Shown here: positions 10,001 through 19,900 of the stretch, in pieces
Layout of the letters: the number at the start of each line of letters is the position of its first letter
Position numbering within the stretch: the first letter of the stretch is position 1
NCBI GenBank assembly: GCA_937941765.1
Contig: CALDGQ010000083.1
Span: forward strand, 1-54,387
Direction of reading: 5' to 3'
DNA from: an uncultured Saprospiraceae bacterium
Lineage (GTDB): Bacteria; Bacteroidota; Bacteroidia; Chitinophagales; Saprospiraceae
Length of the DNA stretch: 54,387 bases
Notes under the pieces: model-generated
Told to the model about the DNA's origin: nothing
Seen by the model: only the letters and a program-made list of their open reading frames with translations
Database searches by the model: none
Program-made: the position numbers and the translations under genes

Positions 10001-11862
10001 CAGATCAATCATGTACTATCGAAGGGGCTGACTCCAATCGTGCTGTTGATGGCAATACCAATGGTAGTTTTTATGAAGACTTTTCCGTAAGTCAGACTTG
10101 TTGGCAAGATATGGCATGGTGGGAAGTTGATTTAGGTCAAATTAGGGATATTGGGCAAATTCAGATTTTCAATAGAACTGACGGAAATGATCAACAATTG
10201 AAAAATTATCATGTCCTGGTTTCTAACAATCCATTTTTGTCAGATAATTTATGGACAGTGATTTCACAATGGGGCGTTTCTGATTATTTCCAAACCGAAT
10301 TAGCTGGAACACCTTCAACCATTCCAATTAATCGAGCAGCAAGATATGTACGAATTCAATTACAAAATCCAGGTTTTATTTCTTTAGCCGAAGTTGTAGT
10401 GTTGAGAGATTGCGGTGACTTAGGTTGTCCAAATGCGGGAACCCCTTGTGATGATTTTGACTATCAAACAGAAAATGATGTTGAAGACGGTTTTTGTAAT
10501 TGCGTAGGGACGGACATAGAATGTGATATCAACATAGCAGGATTCAAACCTGCAACTCAATCTTGCATTTTTGAGAGCAACAGTGCCAATCAAGCAGTTG
10601 ATTTCAATACAACTCCAGGAAACGGATCGCAAACATGTAATCAACAATTGAATCCTTTTTGGCAATTAGACTTAGGTGCTAATTATAATATCGATCATGT
10701 CAACATCTATCAAAAGGATGTAAACGCACTAGGCAATCTAAATAATTATCATGTTGTCATATCTGACAACCCGTTTGCTAGTTTAAATCTTAACAATACA
10801 ATTACTCAATGGGGTGTCACTGATTTCTATCATAAAGGAACGGCAGGATTCCCAACGAAGATTCCAGTTTCAAGAACAGGAAGATATATCAGAGTGCAGA
10901 ATCATGCAGGAGGATATTTATCAATTGGAGAATTTGAAGTAATAACAGCATGTCAAAACACAAGTTGCGAACCAGCTGGAACCGCTTGTGATGATTTTAA
11001 TCCAAACTCCATCAATGATCGATGGGATGGATTCTGCAATTGTGTAGGTTCTCAATCTGAGTGTAATGAAAATGTAGCATTGAACAAACCAGTGCTCCAA
11101 TCATGTGTTGATAATAATGGAAATAGTTACAAAGCCGTTGATGGAAATACAAATGGAAGTTTTAATGGCAACACGATCGTTGAAACTTGCTGGATGAAAT
11201 CTCCTTTTGTTGAAATTGATTTAGGTGCTGTCTATGCGATTGAAGATATTAAAATACATAACAGAACAGACGATGGAGCTGTATTGTTATCTAATTTCCA
11301 TGTTTTCGTTTCTGACAATCGTTACTTAAGTAACTTGTTAAATTCTACTCAAAATCAATGGGGTGTTTCCGATTATTATCAAAATTGGCAAGCTGGAACA
11401 CCATCCGTTTTTGAAGTAAATAGGAGTGGAAGATATGTAAGAGTACAGTTGCATGAAATCGGTAAAGTTTCGTTTGCAGAAATAGAAGTAATTGCATGTA
11501 TTATAGAAGAACTTCCTGGCAATCCAACAATTCAATCTTATCAAAGTGATAATAGAGATCAATCAACTGATGAAAATCTGGATAAAGCATTGTTGGAAAA
11601 TAAATTAGAAAATAGCATCAATATATTTCCGAATCCTACTACAGACAACTTATTTGTTCAATTAAATGAATTTACAGGATCAGAAGCAGCCATTAAAGTA
11701 TTGAATAATTTTGGACAGGAATTATTTAGAACTACCGTTGCGGAATTATCAAAAACACCACTCGAAATAAACACCAGCCAATTTGCAAATGGTGCGTATT
11801 TCGTAAATATTATTATTGATGAAGACACTTCTTATAACAAGAAGTTTGTGATTCATCGATAA
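7099..11862 (+). CDS. Giant secreted clan GH-A-like glycosidase with discoidin/F-type-lectin-like domains (paralog 1)
   Basis: 1587 residues with a signal peptide (about 1-28). An N-terminal discoidin-like domain (about 35-200, Cys-rich) precedes a barrel of roughly 220-750. In the barrel, Glu405 in LEVGNEPWQY has the Asn-Glu-Pro context of the acid/base residue of clan GH-A, VSVHPYAF (His496, Tyr498) matches the strand-6 His-x-Tyr, and Glu542 in VFVSEIGYDS suits the nucleophile. I cannot assign a CAZy family. A Cys motif (DGIQNGDEQGVDCG) follows, then four FTP/discoidin-like domains (about 776-920, 957-1104, 1141-1285, 1322-1468) separated by a repeated Cys linker of the form AGTxCDDxx..DGxCNCxG. 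A T9SS type A sorting domain ends the chain (IFPNPTTD onward). It should work outside the cell on glycans. A paralog lies at 16936. Enzyme activity is inferred from the motifs. Confidence 0.85.
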   Translation: MKLLYNFSKMRYAVVVLFVFCICNVISADPIDPPYNTNQISISQTSCFSGPTCVNGMVTDGCGICAGSAIANNPVANAFDFSPETYWQSEPITIDTDCAASKNDQIIIDLGAQKWVEAIQLYYWQNECNCNTTNIKTRLYASNDQVNWGAPIADFDYETTLKSRTYQSANPISTRFIKVVIDGCPTAWESVRLNDVKVFGITGDCSGEYFDNYQISKYVNPDNLLTEEIGPSPYSYSGMIGINAGPEWDCFYSPNSWCGANPFKYMFSHVRSFHLMEKDYQNHNSPWQGGCTPCEEANASQCTPAQRGDLGPLRIGLNGGVGLYKLRYEHWKSDGFDQIQASLEAINMYCEPGARQFPQKWWDEEEWGGMGNVYNNAKAYGRVFAEEFCPNDWDCLVRHLEVGNEPWQYADPCFYQELIKGVIDGVKEHYEAQGIYDPNNWPMKILPGAFQAFRDDIVQVDFETCDKFTYCPNRYDFIGDRIPKSYLPYLAGVSVHPYAFGTDNKLDVRPEAPSHQSELPRFKSMIHWMNENMPGKKVFVSEIGYDSYTVGQIAQGVYMLRSILLMGKHHVFRTSMYTSRDQVGNPGSTDCFADGLYNTSGLLTDFEGSDDPVCSPAPNSPKVIYHVIKESLSLLNNKHFFSSLSETDDAYAYLIGDGGVDKATHIVAWKPIDLNTSDDYDDTNMYDLSASVSIHLPEGYILSGEPVQWIDGIDGNIYEESIPNTFGGINIKLGGCPILIPVTYDPNATGPSSNPLCMDGIQNGDEQGVDCGSADCNLAIGQYAIQSCTEQGGFANRAVDGNTNGQFYQEYSVSQTCWQDSPWWQIDIGGNKGISSINVWNRTDGNMEHLSNYWVILSSEPIPNLPVHEIVNLPNVTSYYQTAVASTPTSIPVEISARYIRIQKTNPGFLGIAEVQVISSCSIGPCAPAGTPCNDNDLLTEYDTWDGNCNCIGEIIDCTANYAQNKETDQSCTIEGADSNRAVDGNTNGSFYEDFSVSQTCWQDMAWWEVDLGQIRDIGQIQIFNRTDGNDQQLKNYHVLVSNNPFLSDNLWTVISQWGVSDYFQTELAGTPSTIPINRAARYVRIQLQNPGFISLAEVVVLRDCGDLGCPNAGTPCDDFDYQTENDVEDGFCNCVGTDIECDINIAGFKPATQSCIFESNSANQAVDFNTTPGNGSQTCNQQLNPFWQLDLGANYNIDHVNIYQKDVNALGNLNNYHVVISDNPFASLNLNNTITQWGVTDFYHKGTAGFPTKIPVSRTGRYIRVQNHAGGYLSIGEFEVITACQNTSCEPAGTACDDFNPNSINDRWDGFCNCVGSQSECNENVALNKPVLQSCVDNNGNSYKAVDGNTNGSFNGNTIVETCWMKSPFVEIDLGAVYAIEDIKIHNRTDDGAVLLSNFHVFVSDNRYLSNLLNSTQNQWGVSDYYQNWQAGTPSVFEVNRSGRYVRVQLHEIGKVSFAEIEVIACIIEELPGNPTIQSYQSDNRDQSTDENLDKALLENKLENSINIFPNPTTDNLFVQLNEFTGSEAAIKVLNNFGQELFRTTVAELSKTPLEINTSQFANGAYFVNIIIDEDTSYNKKFVIHR

Positions 11863-11896
11863 GTCTATTTTTTTTAGAAATTAGATACTAGCATTC

Positions 11897-11929
11897 AAGG
11901 TACACATTCAAACTGTGTACCTTTTTTTT
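11897..11929 (+). terminator. Terminator of the giant protein gene
   Basis: A perfect stem AAGGTACACA / TGTGTACCTT with a 6-base loop and a following T8 run. The opposite gene's stop codon overlaps its end. Confidence 0.92.
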
Positions 11930-12830
11930 ATACTTTTTGATCTAATATATCTGCCATTTGTCTAGATTTCATCTCAAGATCGGTATTTGATCGAGTAGGC
12001 ATTGCTAGATTTTTGAGATTTGAATACCGGTATTTTTTTGAGAACAATGGCATAGCAGCATAAGCAAAAATAACGATCAAACCGCCAAGAACCGCATCTA
12101 AGAAAAAGTGATTGGCCGTAGCTACAATGACGAGCAAAACAAAAGTAGGATAGATAAAAATACCCAATCGCACTAAAATATTTTTACTCAAAAGAAAAAC
12201 AACAACTCCTAATAACAAAGAAGTTCCATAATGCATTGAAGGCATTGCCGCATACTGATTAAATAGATAAGATAATTTTCCTTGGTAAATATTTACATTT
12301 GAAATCGTCAATAAGGTATCAATAAATCCTACTTCATTTAACATACGAGGTGGTGCACAAGGAAACCCAATAAAGAAAAATATGGTAATCACATTGGCAA
12401 AAATAAATCCATTACGGATGTAGAAATAGAATTCTTTATAATTCCGATACAACCAAATAAAAAAGATAACCATCGAAGGGACATGCACTCGAATATAAAT
12501 TTGATTCAAGAATTGGATGAGTGCCGTCTTATCTAAGAAGTATTTTTGGATCTCAATTTCATAAAAAATACCCAATGTTTTTTCCCACTCAATTACGCGA
12601 TACGCATTTGCGAATGCAGTACTCGCATCACCAATTGCCACGAACCTTGAAATTTTATAAAAAACAAGAAAAGCGACGAAAATGACAAATTCCTTAAAAC
12701 CGGATTGTTTTGTCCAGCTAAATTTGATGTTATCTTTTAATATTTTTTTGAAATTTATTCTTGCCGTTTCATTTCGCATATGATAGGCCAAGTAGAAAAT
12801 TCCTAAAATGATGGGTATCGTAATTTCCAT
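11928..12830 (-). CDS. PAP2-superfamily membrane phosphatase/phosphotransferase (Aur1/IPC-synthase-like)
   Basis: 300 residues with several hydrophobic membrane segments. The PAP2 motifs are visible: AMPSMHYGTSLL with His200, and ATANHFFLDAVLGG with His241 and Asp245, the catalytic His-His-Asp set. The GFPCAPPR stretch before them and the overall layout resemble the PAP2_3 group, which includes inositol-phosphoryl-ceramide synthases. The likely action is transfer or hydrolysis of a lipid phosphate at the membrane. Bacteroidota make sphingolipids, so a headgroup transferase is possible, but an undecaprenyl- or phosphatidate phosphatase cannot be excluded. It stands alone, convergent with the preceding glycosidase gene. 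Confidence 0.85.
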   Translation of the reverse strand: MEITIPIILGIFYLAYHMRNETARINFKKILKDNIKFSWTKQSGFKEFVIFVAFLVFYKISRFVAIGDASTAFANAYRVIEWEKTLGIFYEIEIQKYFLDKTALIQFLNQIYIRVHVPSMVIFFIWLYRNYKEFYFYIRNGFIFANVITIFFFIGFPCAPPRMLNEVGFIDTLLTISNVNIYQGKLSYLFNQYAAMPSMHYGTSLLLGVVVFLLSKNILVRLGIFIYPTFVLLVIVATANHFFLDAVLGGLIVIFAYAAMPLFSKKYRYSNLKNLAMPTRSNTDLEMKSRQMADILDQKV

Positions 12831-12909
12831 TCCGCTATTTCCTTAGATAGTTGTTTTCTCAAAAATAAGTACGCAAAGGTAGTAAAGATTGGGTATATGT
12901 ACAACGTGG

Positions 12910-13122
12910 ATGCTAAAGTGCTTAAAAAGCTTTCGTAATAGGGAAGAAACCATGATTTTTATCGCTCGTATTTGCTCAAACGTATTGATCCAATCCTACG
13001 TCAAAATGGCTTTAACTAGTCAATTGATCAGTTATCCTCTCCGTAGAAAGATCTGGAGCACCCCAAAGGATGCACAAACATTACTTGAAGTAATCGAAAA
13101 AGAAGGATGTAATGTGAAATAA
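12910..13122 (+). CDS. Small hypothetical protein, possibly a gene remnant
   Basis: A 70-codon frame from ATG at 12910 (an in-frame TTG at 12889 gives 77). The product is basic and Cys-containing, ends DAQTLLEVIEKEGCNVK, and matches no family I know. Another ATG at 12897, in a different frame, opens a 13-codon peptide. The frame ends 9 bases before a very strong stem-loop, so the strand may be transcribed, but that stem-loop also serves the opposite gene. It may be a real small gene, a remnant, or chance. Confidence 0.3.
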   Translation: MLKCLKSFRNREETMIFIARICSNVLIQSYVKMALTSQLISYPLRRKIWSTPKDAQTLLEVIEKEGCNVK

Positions 13123-13131
13123 TTTAAAATA

Positions 13132-13178
13132 AAAATAGGTTTGAGTTTTGCAACAGATGCAAAACTCAAACCTATTTT
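13132..13178. terminator. Bidirectional terminator
   Basis: A perfect inverted repeat with 21-base arms (AAAATAGGTTTGAGTTTTGC on the left) around a 5-base loop. The arms carry an A tract on one side and a T tract on the other, so it can stop transcription from both directions. It lies 25 bases past the stop codon of the PNGase F-like gene. Confidence 0.93.
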
Positions 13179-13202
13179 ATTCAATATTCTCATTCTAATT
13201 TG

Positions 13203-16200
13203 CTATTTCAGCTTAACAATTCGTCTAACATCAGATCGGCTACCTTCCTTAAGGGTGAGAAAATAAATACCGTCACTATATTGTTGCAAATCAATTTTGT
13301 GAACTAAATTTTGGCCATATAAATCTTTCAAATAGAAGGTTTGCAATTGCTGTCCTATTTGATTGGTCAATTGAATTTCAACATCTCCAAAGTAATTTTC
13401 CAACTCTACACTAAACAACCCTTTGGTTGGATTTGGGTAAACACTTAGAAAGTGCTTGTCCATTATTTCATGATTCGAAAGGGGAGACCCTGCTGTAAAT
13501 TCATACCGAATAAATTTTCCAAAATCAGGTTCCAAAGTAGTATAGACGCCGTTTGCATCTTTAATTTGAATGCTTCCATCACCATCATTATTGGCCCACC
13601 AACTCAAACCATCTTCACCACTATCATTTACTTGCAAGCGATAACAACCATTTAAGTTGTGAATGGTGTCACGATACACGGTATTACCATTTAAATTAGT
13701 TCCGTCTTTCGAAAATATGGTATTGCCATTTATATCTTCAACATTGTATGAAGTTTCAAAAGGGACGCCATTGGTAAACAATCGAATCACTACATCTTCT
13801 CCGTATTGCGGTACCACTTGGATGTTCGTCTCCATTTGATTATTTCCATCATATTCATCAGCCACACCATTTGGTTCTTTTAATCTAACATTGAAAACAC
13901 TAAATTCATTTAATAGATTACCTATATTCATGGCAGTTAAAAATAGCTTTTTCTTTTCAAGAGGCGCTAGAGATACATCCCAAGTTCTTGAATAAGAATA
14001 GTCGCCGTCCATTCCAAATTCTGCTGTTACTTCTGTTAATGTATTTGATCCAGTATTTTGGATTTCTATTTGAGGAACGCCACACATGGCATTAAAACGA
14101 GTATGTTCTACTTTCCTAGAGGGACGTAATATATCTGTTATGGCTACATCATTTTGACGATGAAAATCTCCGTAACTAACCATTTGCACATTCACAATAT
14201 ATCTTGAATCTCCACTGGCTTCAAACATTCCATAATCAATTTCTATCGGTTGACCTGGTAACACTACATCATCAAGTGCTGCCTCTTGTACATCCGTTGG
14301 CTCACCTGGACACCAACCTGCACGATCATAAACCCAAGTTCCTCCTTGTGGAAAAACAGGGTTGTGGGCACAGGCCTTCCACACCAACCAATTCAATTCA
14401 GCAATTCCTTCATTTATATTAACAAAGTGCGACCGAGGAATAAATTCGCCTTCTTGACCATGTCCTGTAATTGCAGCCTTAATTTTAAATTGAGTCGCTT
14501 CTGGTAATGGAGTGATGACTCGATTTTCAAATCTTTCATCAGAAACAATTCTTGTATAAGATTCTGAAGTAACGGGCCAAACTTGATTGATGTTTAAAAC
14601 ATCTCGCGGTGGTGTACCTGGAACAAAAACAAACTTGATATCAATATCCTCTTGCCATTGACCACCTCTTGACATGTGAATTCGCTTTGAACCATTTAAG
14701 ATCGGGCCAAAATCGGTTACGTCAAATGTCCAAGTTTTTCCTTCCATTCCAAAATCCAAATCAATACCATAGGGTGTAACGAATGACATGATTTCAAATT
14801 TTGCAGGCGATTTTGAATAATAAGTTAGATCATCAATTTGGATAATTCCATCCGCAGCTAAATCGATCAAATCTACGACATTAAATGCTTCATCATAAAC
14901 GGGTACTGTTCCTGCTAAATAAGAAAATGTAGTGTTATTAAGCACTAAGTCATTATTAACCACAATATATTCGTCAATTTGATTGGGCGCATTTGGCAAA
15001 GAGTCCAAAACTGTCACTTCCGTAATTTCCGTGTTATATTCTCCTTGTACGAAAGTCATTTTAGGAACTGATGACAAAGGGGTGAAATTTCTAGTAAGCT
15101 CTTTATTTTTCCATAGTCTAAACTGCGAAATTCCATCCATTGAAAAATGATTTTCTAAAGGGGATTGGTCAAAGACTGATGCATTTCCTGGAGATTCAAA
15201 TTGATAATAGCCAACTAAGTTAGGATAATTTGGATGTGTATTATCTACATCGCGATGCATCCAATCACGGATAGAAGATTCGCTAAGTTCAATATCCCAA
15301 ATTTCAAATTCATCGACTAAGCCAAAGTATTTATTGTTATCAAAAGCATCACCTCCTAATACAAAACGCTCCACATCAATGGGCCTAAACATATTGGTAC
15401 CAGAATGAAAAACAGTTCCATTTAGATATATTTTCATTTCACCACTAATTGCATTTTTTGTGAACGCCCAATGATTCCACTTATTTTTATAAATGGACGC
15501 GTCTACATCTTGATTAATTCTATCATAACCTGTTCCATCATTTCCGCAATCCCAATAAACTTGTCCATTACTCCAAGGCAAATGAACATTTAATTGTCGC
15601 TCTTCCAATGCATCAATTCCTTCAAAAATAGTTGTGTTGACTGGTAAAACATTATTCCCTTTTGCCCAAAAAGAAATCGTCACTTCATTTGAAAGTGAGG
15701 TAAGTGGATTGTTTAATTCCAAAGTGGATGCACCAGAAAATTCGATTGCCTGATCATTTGCTGATGCAGATAACATAAGGGTTGTGTCTACGGACTCACC
15801 ATATAAATCACTTAAAACCAATCCTCCTTTGGAAAAAGAAATATCCATTAAAAGATTAGAGCTACCATCCCATTCAAAAGGTTGATGGAATTTTAGGAAA
15901 TTAATTCCAAAACCAAAATTGGTATTCAAATAGTACACTTCATCAAAACCATCCAAATCAACATTATTAGGATCTAATGCTGATTGAGTAGAATTTTTAA
16001 GTCGAACACGCAAATGCTGAAATAATGGATCTGCTCCAAAGGTTTCAAATTTAATTCCAGTAATTAGGTTACTGTTTACACCAGCACTTAACAATTCACT
16101 TGCAGAATAAAGAACTTGATGTCTCTCTTCTGAAGCGGCATTGAATGGAATGTCAATTGGTGTTGTTCCGTCATAAAGTGTGGATTCATGTTCAGATAAA

Positions 16201-16601
16201 GTTCCAATATATTCCGTATTGAATTGAGTGGATTGAAAATAACTATATGTTGGATCATTTGAATATTCATAATCATCCCCTTCAAAATTTGAAATAAGAT
16301 GACTCGGATGAATCCTACGAATTGAATCTACTCTTGTCGAATCTGTAATGTAGGTATTGCAACTATAATCCCATTCTCCACATCCTTTATTTCGCTCTGC
16401 CTGGGTAGATACCAATCCATCCTTGCATCTCATGCTATATAACATCAAAATTTTCTCGTATTGATTGTTATCAGTAGTAGGAAAATCAACAACGGTATCA
16501 CGCGTTTCTGAGGTGTAAATAAATGCCTGAACTTCTGTTTGTGCGAATACCTTTATTTGTACGAAAGCGAACACAAAGATTAGTAAGAGTTGGTTTTTCA
16601 T
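13203..16601 (-). CDS. Secreted PNGase F-like protein with LamG-like domain and T9SS sorting domain
   Basis: 1132 residues with a signal peptide (about 1-20). The N-terminal region has a Cys-rich GCGEWDYSCN signature seen in PNGase F-related proteins. A LamG/concanavalin-like domain occupies about 280-470 (SFWAKGN, WNHWAFTK, LYNG-type strands). Residues about 600-840 match the PNGase F/PHM jelly-roll fold: SRGGQWQEDID, ITGHGQEGEF, CAHNPVFPQGGTW and WVYDRAGWCPG (756-766). PNGase F releases N-glycans by cleaving the Asn side-chain amide; whether this protein is catalytic cannot be settled without mapping the catalytic Asp and Glu residues. The C-terminus (about 1055-1132) is a T9SS type A domain with VYPNPTKG. 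It lies between the two giant glycosidase-like paralogs, suggesting shared action on glycoproteins. Confidence 0.85.
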   Translation of the reverse strand: MKNQLLLIFVFAFVQIKVFAQTEVQAFIYTSETRDTVVDFPTTDNNQYEKILMLYSMRCKDGLVSTQAERNKGCGEWDYSCNTYITDSTRVDSIRRIHPSHLISNFEGDDYEYSNDPTYSYFQSTQFNTEYIGTLSEHESTLYDGTTPIDIPFNAASEERHQVLYSASELLSAGVNSNLITGIKFETFGADPLFQHLRVRLKNSTQSALDPNNVDLDGFDEVYYLNTNFGFGINFLKFHQPFEWDGSSNLLMDISFSKGGLVLSDLYGESVDTTLMLSASANDQAIEFSGASTLELNNPLTSLSNEVTISFWAKGNNVLPVNTTIFEGIDALEERQLNVHLPWSNGQVYWDCGNDGTGYDRINQDVDASIYKNKWNHWAFTKNAISGEMKIYLNGTVFHSGTNMFRPIDVERFVLGGDAFDNNKYFGLVDEFEIWDIELSESSIRDWMHRDVDNTHPNYPNLVGYYQFESPGNASVFDQSPLENHFSMDGISQFRLWKNKELTRNFTPLSSVPKMTFVQGEYNTEITEVTVLDSLPNAPNQIDEYIVVNNDLVLNNTTFSYLAGTVPVYDEAFNVVDLIDLAADGIIQIDDLTYYSKSPAKFEIMSFVTPYGIDLDFGMEGKTWTFDVTDFGPILNGSKRIHMSRGGQWQEDIDIKFVFVPGTPPRDVLNINQVWPVTSESYTRIVSDERFENRVITPLPEATQFKIKAAITGHGQEGEFIPRSHFVNINEGIAELNWLVWKACAHNPVFPQGGTWVYDRAGWCPGEPTDVQEAALDDVVLPGQPIEIDYGMFEASGDSRYIVNVQMVSYGDFHRQNDVAITDILRPSRKVEHTRFNAMCGVPQIEIQNTGSNTLTEVTAEFGMDGDYSYSRTWDVSLAPLEKKKLFLTAMNIGNLLNEFSVFNVRLKEPNGVADEYDGNNQMETNIQVVPQYGEDVVIRLFTNGVPFETSYNVEDINGNTIFSKDGTNLNGNTVYRDTIHNLNGCYRLQVNDSGEDGLSWWANNDGDGSIQIKDANGVYTTLEPDFGKFIRYEFTAGSPLSNHEIMDKHFLSVYPNPTKGLFSVELENYFGDVEIQLTNQIGQQLQTFYLKDLYGQNLVHKIDLQQYSDGIYFLTLKEGSRSDVRRIVKLK

Positions 16602-16935
16602 TTTGGTAAATTTTGTGTGTCCTAAGATTCAAATTCCAAAGTCATTTTAATTAAATAAAAAATTCGCACGCTATATAAATAGAAAAAGAGATTAAAAATC
16701 GTAGGACTAGGCAGCGAATTTTTTTTTGTTAAATTTTTTGGTATTAGAAATAATCTTCATATCATTGCAACGTAGGGGAACATATCACCTCACTCATCCT
16801 ACAAATCTTACTACTGTTATTGTTTTAGAAATTGATATACTCACTGTCCGAGTTATATCCTTTTTTGTGTATAAAAAAAAACGACAAACTATTTAGTAAT
16901 GATGTCCTGTAAAGGAAGTCCCTAAAACTATACCC
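16602..16935. other. Divergent intergenic region
   Basis: This 334-base AT-rich gap separates the divergent PNGase F-like gene and the second giant glycosidase-like gene, so promoters for both must lie here. I found no clean TAnnTTTG box on either strand and no gene or clear repeat. Confidence 0.5.
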
Positions 16936-19900
16936 ATGAATCGATCTTTACCAAAAGGCGGCCAATGGCTGCTGCTCACTGCTTTCCTAATTTCATCTTT
17001 ACCACTCCTTGCAGCTCAACAAGAGCCCGATTATAATGATCAAAGAATTCAGATTTCTGGCAACATTTGTGATTCCAATTATCCATGTATCGCTAGTTCT
17101 ATTCAGTCTGGATGTAACGCCTGTTCAAGTACTGGACTCTACAGCAACCCGGTACAAAATGCTTTTGATAACAATCCAAGTACATTTTGGATGTCCAATT
17201 CCGTAACTACTCAGAGTGGATGTGATCAAATAATTATCAATCCTGAAGTAATAATTGACCTCGGTAGTTCCCAAAGTATTGAAGCTATTCAATTGTATTA
17301 TTGGCAAAATTTCTGCGGTTGTAGCGGCGATTTTCTAACAACAAAAATTTATATATCCAATAATCAGTATGATTGGGGAACAGCTGTTGCTGAATTCCCA
17401 TTTTCTTCTGCTTTAGAAACTAGAGAATTCTCCAGTTATGCACCAATCGATGGTCAATATATTAGAATTGAATTCAAAGGTTGTCCTGAAGCTTGGTCAA
17501 AAGTTTCTTTAAATGATGTCAAAATATTTGGTCCTGCAACAATAATACCTCCCAATCCTTCAGAGTTGAGTTGTACGCCTCCAGACAATTATTTAATCTC
17601 AAAATATGTAGATCCAGATGAGTTGTTGGTAGGTGTAGACGAACCAAGTGAATACCCATTTGGAGAAATCATTGGAATCAATGCAGGGACGGAATGGGAT
17701 TGTTTTTATGGGAGCCCAAGTAACAATTGTGGACCCAATCCATTTAAAGATTTGATTGGGCATGTCCGTAGTTTTCACTTACAAGAGAAGGATTATCAAA
17801 ACCATAATTTTGATGGAGAGCCTGGTTGCTCAGATTGTCCAGGTCCTACAACACAATGTACACCTGCTCAGCGAGGCGCTCTAGGCCCGCTCAAAGTAGG
17901 CTGGAATGGAGGAATTGATTTGTACAAATTGAGATATCAACAATGGGCCAATGACGGCTTTAGAAATATACAAGCAAGTTTAGAGGCGATTCATATGTAC
18001 TGTGAAAATGGTGCTAGAGCCTTTCCGCAAAAATGGTGGACTGAAGAAGAATGGGGAGGAAATGAACACGCTTATGACAATGCTCGTGCTTACGGTCGCG
18101 TGTTTGCTGAAGAACTTTGCCCCACGGACAATGATTGTTTAATCAGACATTTGGAAATAGGAAATGAACCTTGGCAATATCGCGACCCTTGTTTTTATCA
18201 AGAAATTTTAAAAGGAGTCATTGATGGCGTCAAAGAATATTACGAATCACAAGGTAATTACGATTCAGCGAATTGGCCTATGAAGTTATTGCCTGGCGCA
18301 TTTCAAGCATATAGAGATGATATTGAAGTTGTAGATTTCAATACTTGCAATCTATTCGAATATTGTCCCAACCGCTACGATTTTGTTGGTTCAAGAATTC
18401 CAAAAGACTACTTACCATATTTGGATGGTTTGAGTGTGCATCCTTATGCTTTCAATACTTCACATTATGCGATGAATGAATTTCCAGAGGCACCTGCTTC
18501 GCAATCTGAAATGCCACGTTTTAAAAGTATGATCCATTGGATGAATAACAATATGCCTGGAAAAAAATTATTTGTTTCCGAATTTGGTTGGGATAGTAAA
18601 TTAGTAGGAAATGTCGCACAAGGTATTTACATGCTTCGTTCTACTTTTATTTTTGGTCGACATAATGTATATCGTGCCACTATGTACACGACTCGAGACA
18701 ATGTAGGGGATCCAGGAAGTTCCAATTGCTATGACGAAGGTCTTTACAATACTTCTGGTTTATTGACAGATAATTCACCGCCTGCTGGAGGAGTTTGTGT
18801 ACCAAATCCAAATTCTAAAAAAATCGCTTTTTATGTGATGGAAGAAATGGTGGAGGAAATGGGTAATAAAAGATTTATGGGTTTAGTATCTGAAGATGAT
18901 AAAGCTTATGCATATTTAGTTGGTGACAAAAATGCTACGAAACCATCTCATTTATTAGCTTGGAATCCTGTTAGATTGAATACAGGAACTGATTACAACA
19001 CTTCAGATTTATACAATTTGGACGAACCTGTCACTTTGCAGATGCCAAACGGATTAAGTTATACTGGTGGAAATGTAGAATGGATAGACGGTGTTATAGA
19101 TAATCAATATGAAGCGTGGAGAATTACTGCAGGAGGTGGAAATATTGAATTGCCGTTATCCGGCTGTCCTATTTTTATTCCTTTAAATGATGTGAATCCT
19201 GTTGAAATTGAAACAACTGAAACCGAAGATTTATGTGGTGATGGTATTCAAAATGGCGACGAGACTGGAATTGATTGTGGAGGATTAGGATGTAATTTAG
19301 CTAAAGGAAAAGCAGCATCACAATCTTGTGAGCAAAATAGTGGATCAGCTTCTAGAGCAGTTGACGGGGATGCAAATGGCAATTTCTATGAATCCTTTTC
19401 TGTCGCTCATACGTGCTGGCAACATCAGCCGTGGTGGCAAGTCGATTTAGGACAAGTAGAAGATATCGACCGTATCCGTTTATTTAATCGAACAGATGCA
19501 AATGCTGATTACCTAAAAAATTACTATTTATTACTATCTAACAATCCAATTCCTAATGGTTCATTGGATGAACTTCTGGACAATCCGGATATTGAAGCAT
19601 TTTTTGAAACCACTTTAGTTGGAAGTCCTAGTACCGTAAATATTAATTATCAAGCAAGATATGTGCGTTTACAATTGGAAGGGCAAGGATTTATTTGTTT
19701 AGCAGAAATGGAAGTGATAAAAGGTTGCAATACAACCACTCAATGTGACCCTGCCGGCACTAGCTGTGATGATGGCGATGCTACTACTACCAATGATGTT
19801 TGGGATGGATATTGCACATGTACGGGTACTCCTGAAACTCAATGCGAAGCCGCGGGTACAACTTGTGATGATGGCAATTCAAATACCACCAACGATATAT

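Noticed and set aside
9424..11500. Classical fucose-binding lectin domains in paralog 1
   Set aside because: The ligand His of HX26RXD is replaced in all four domains, so I kept the broader discoidin/F-type-lectin-like label.
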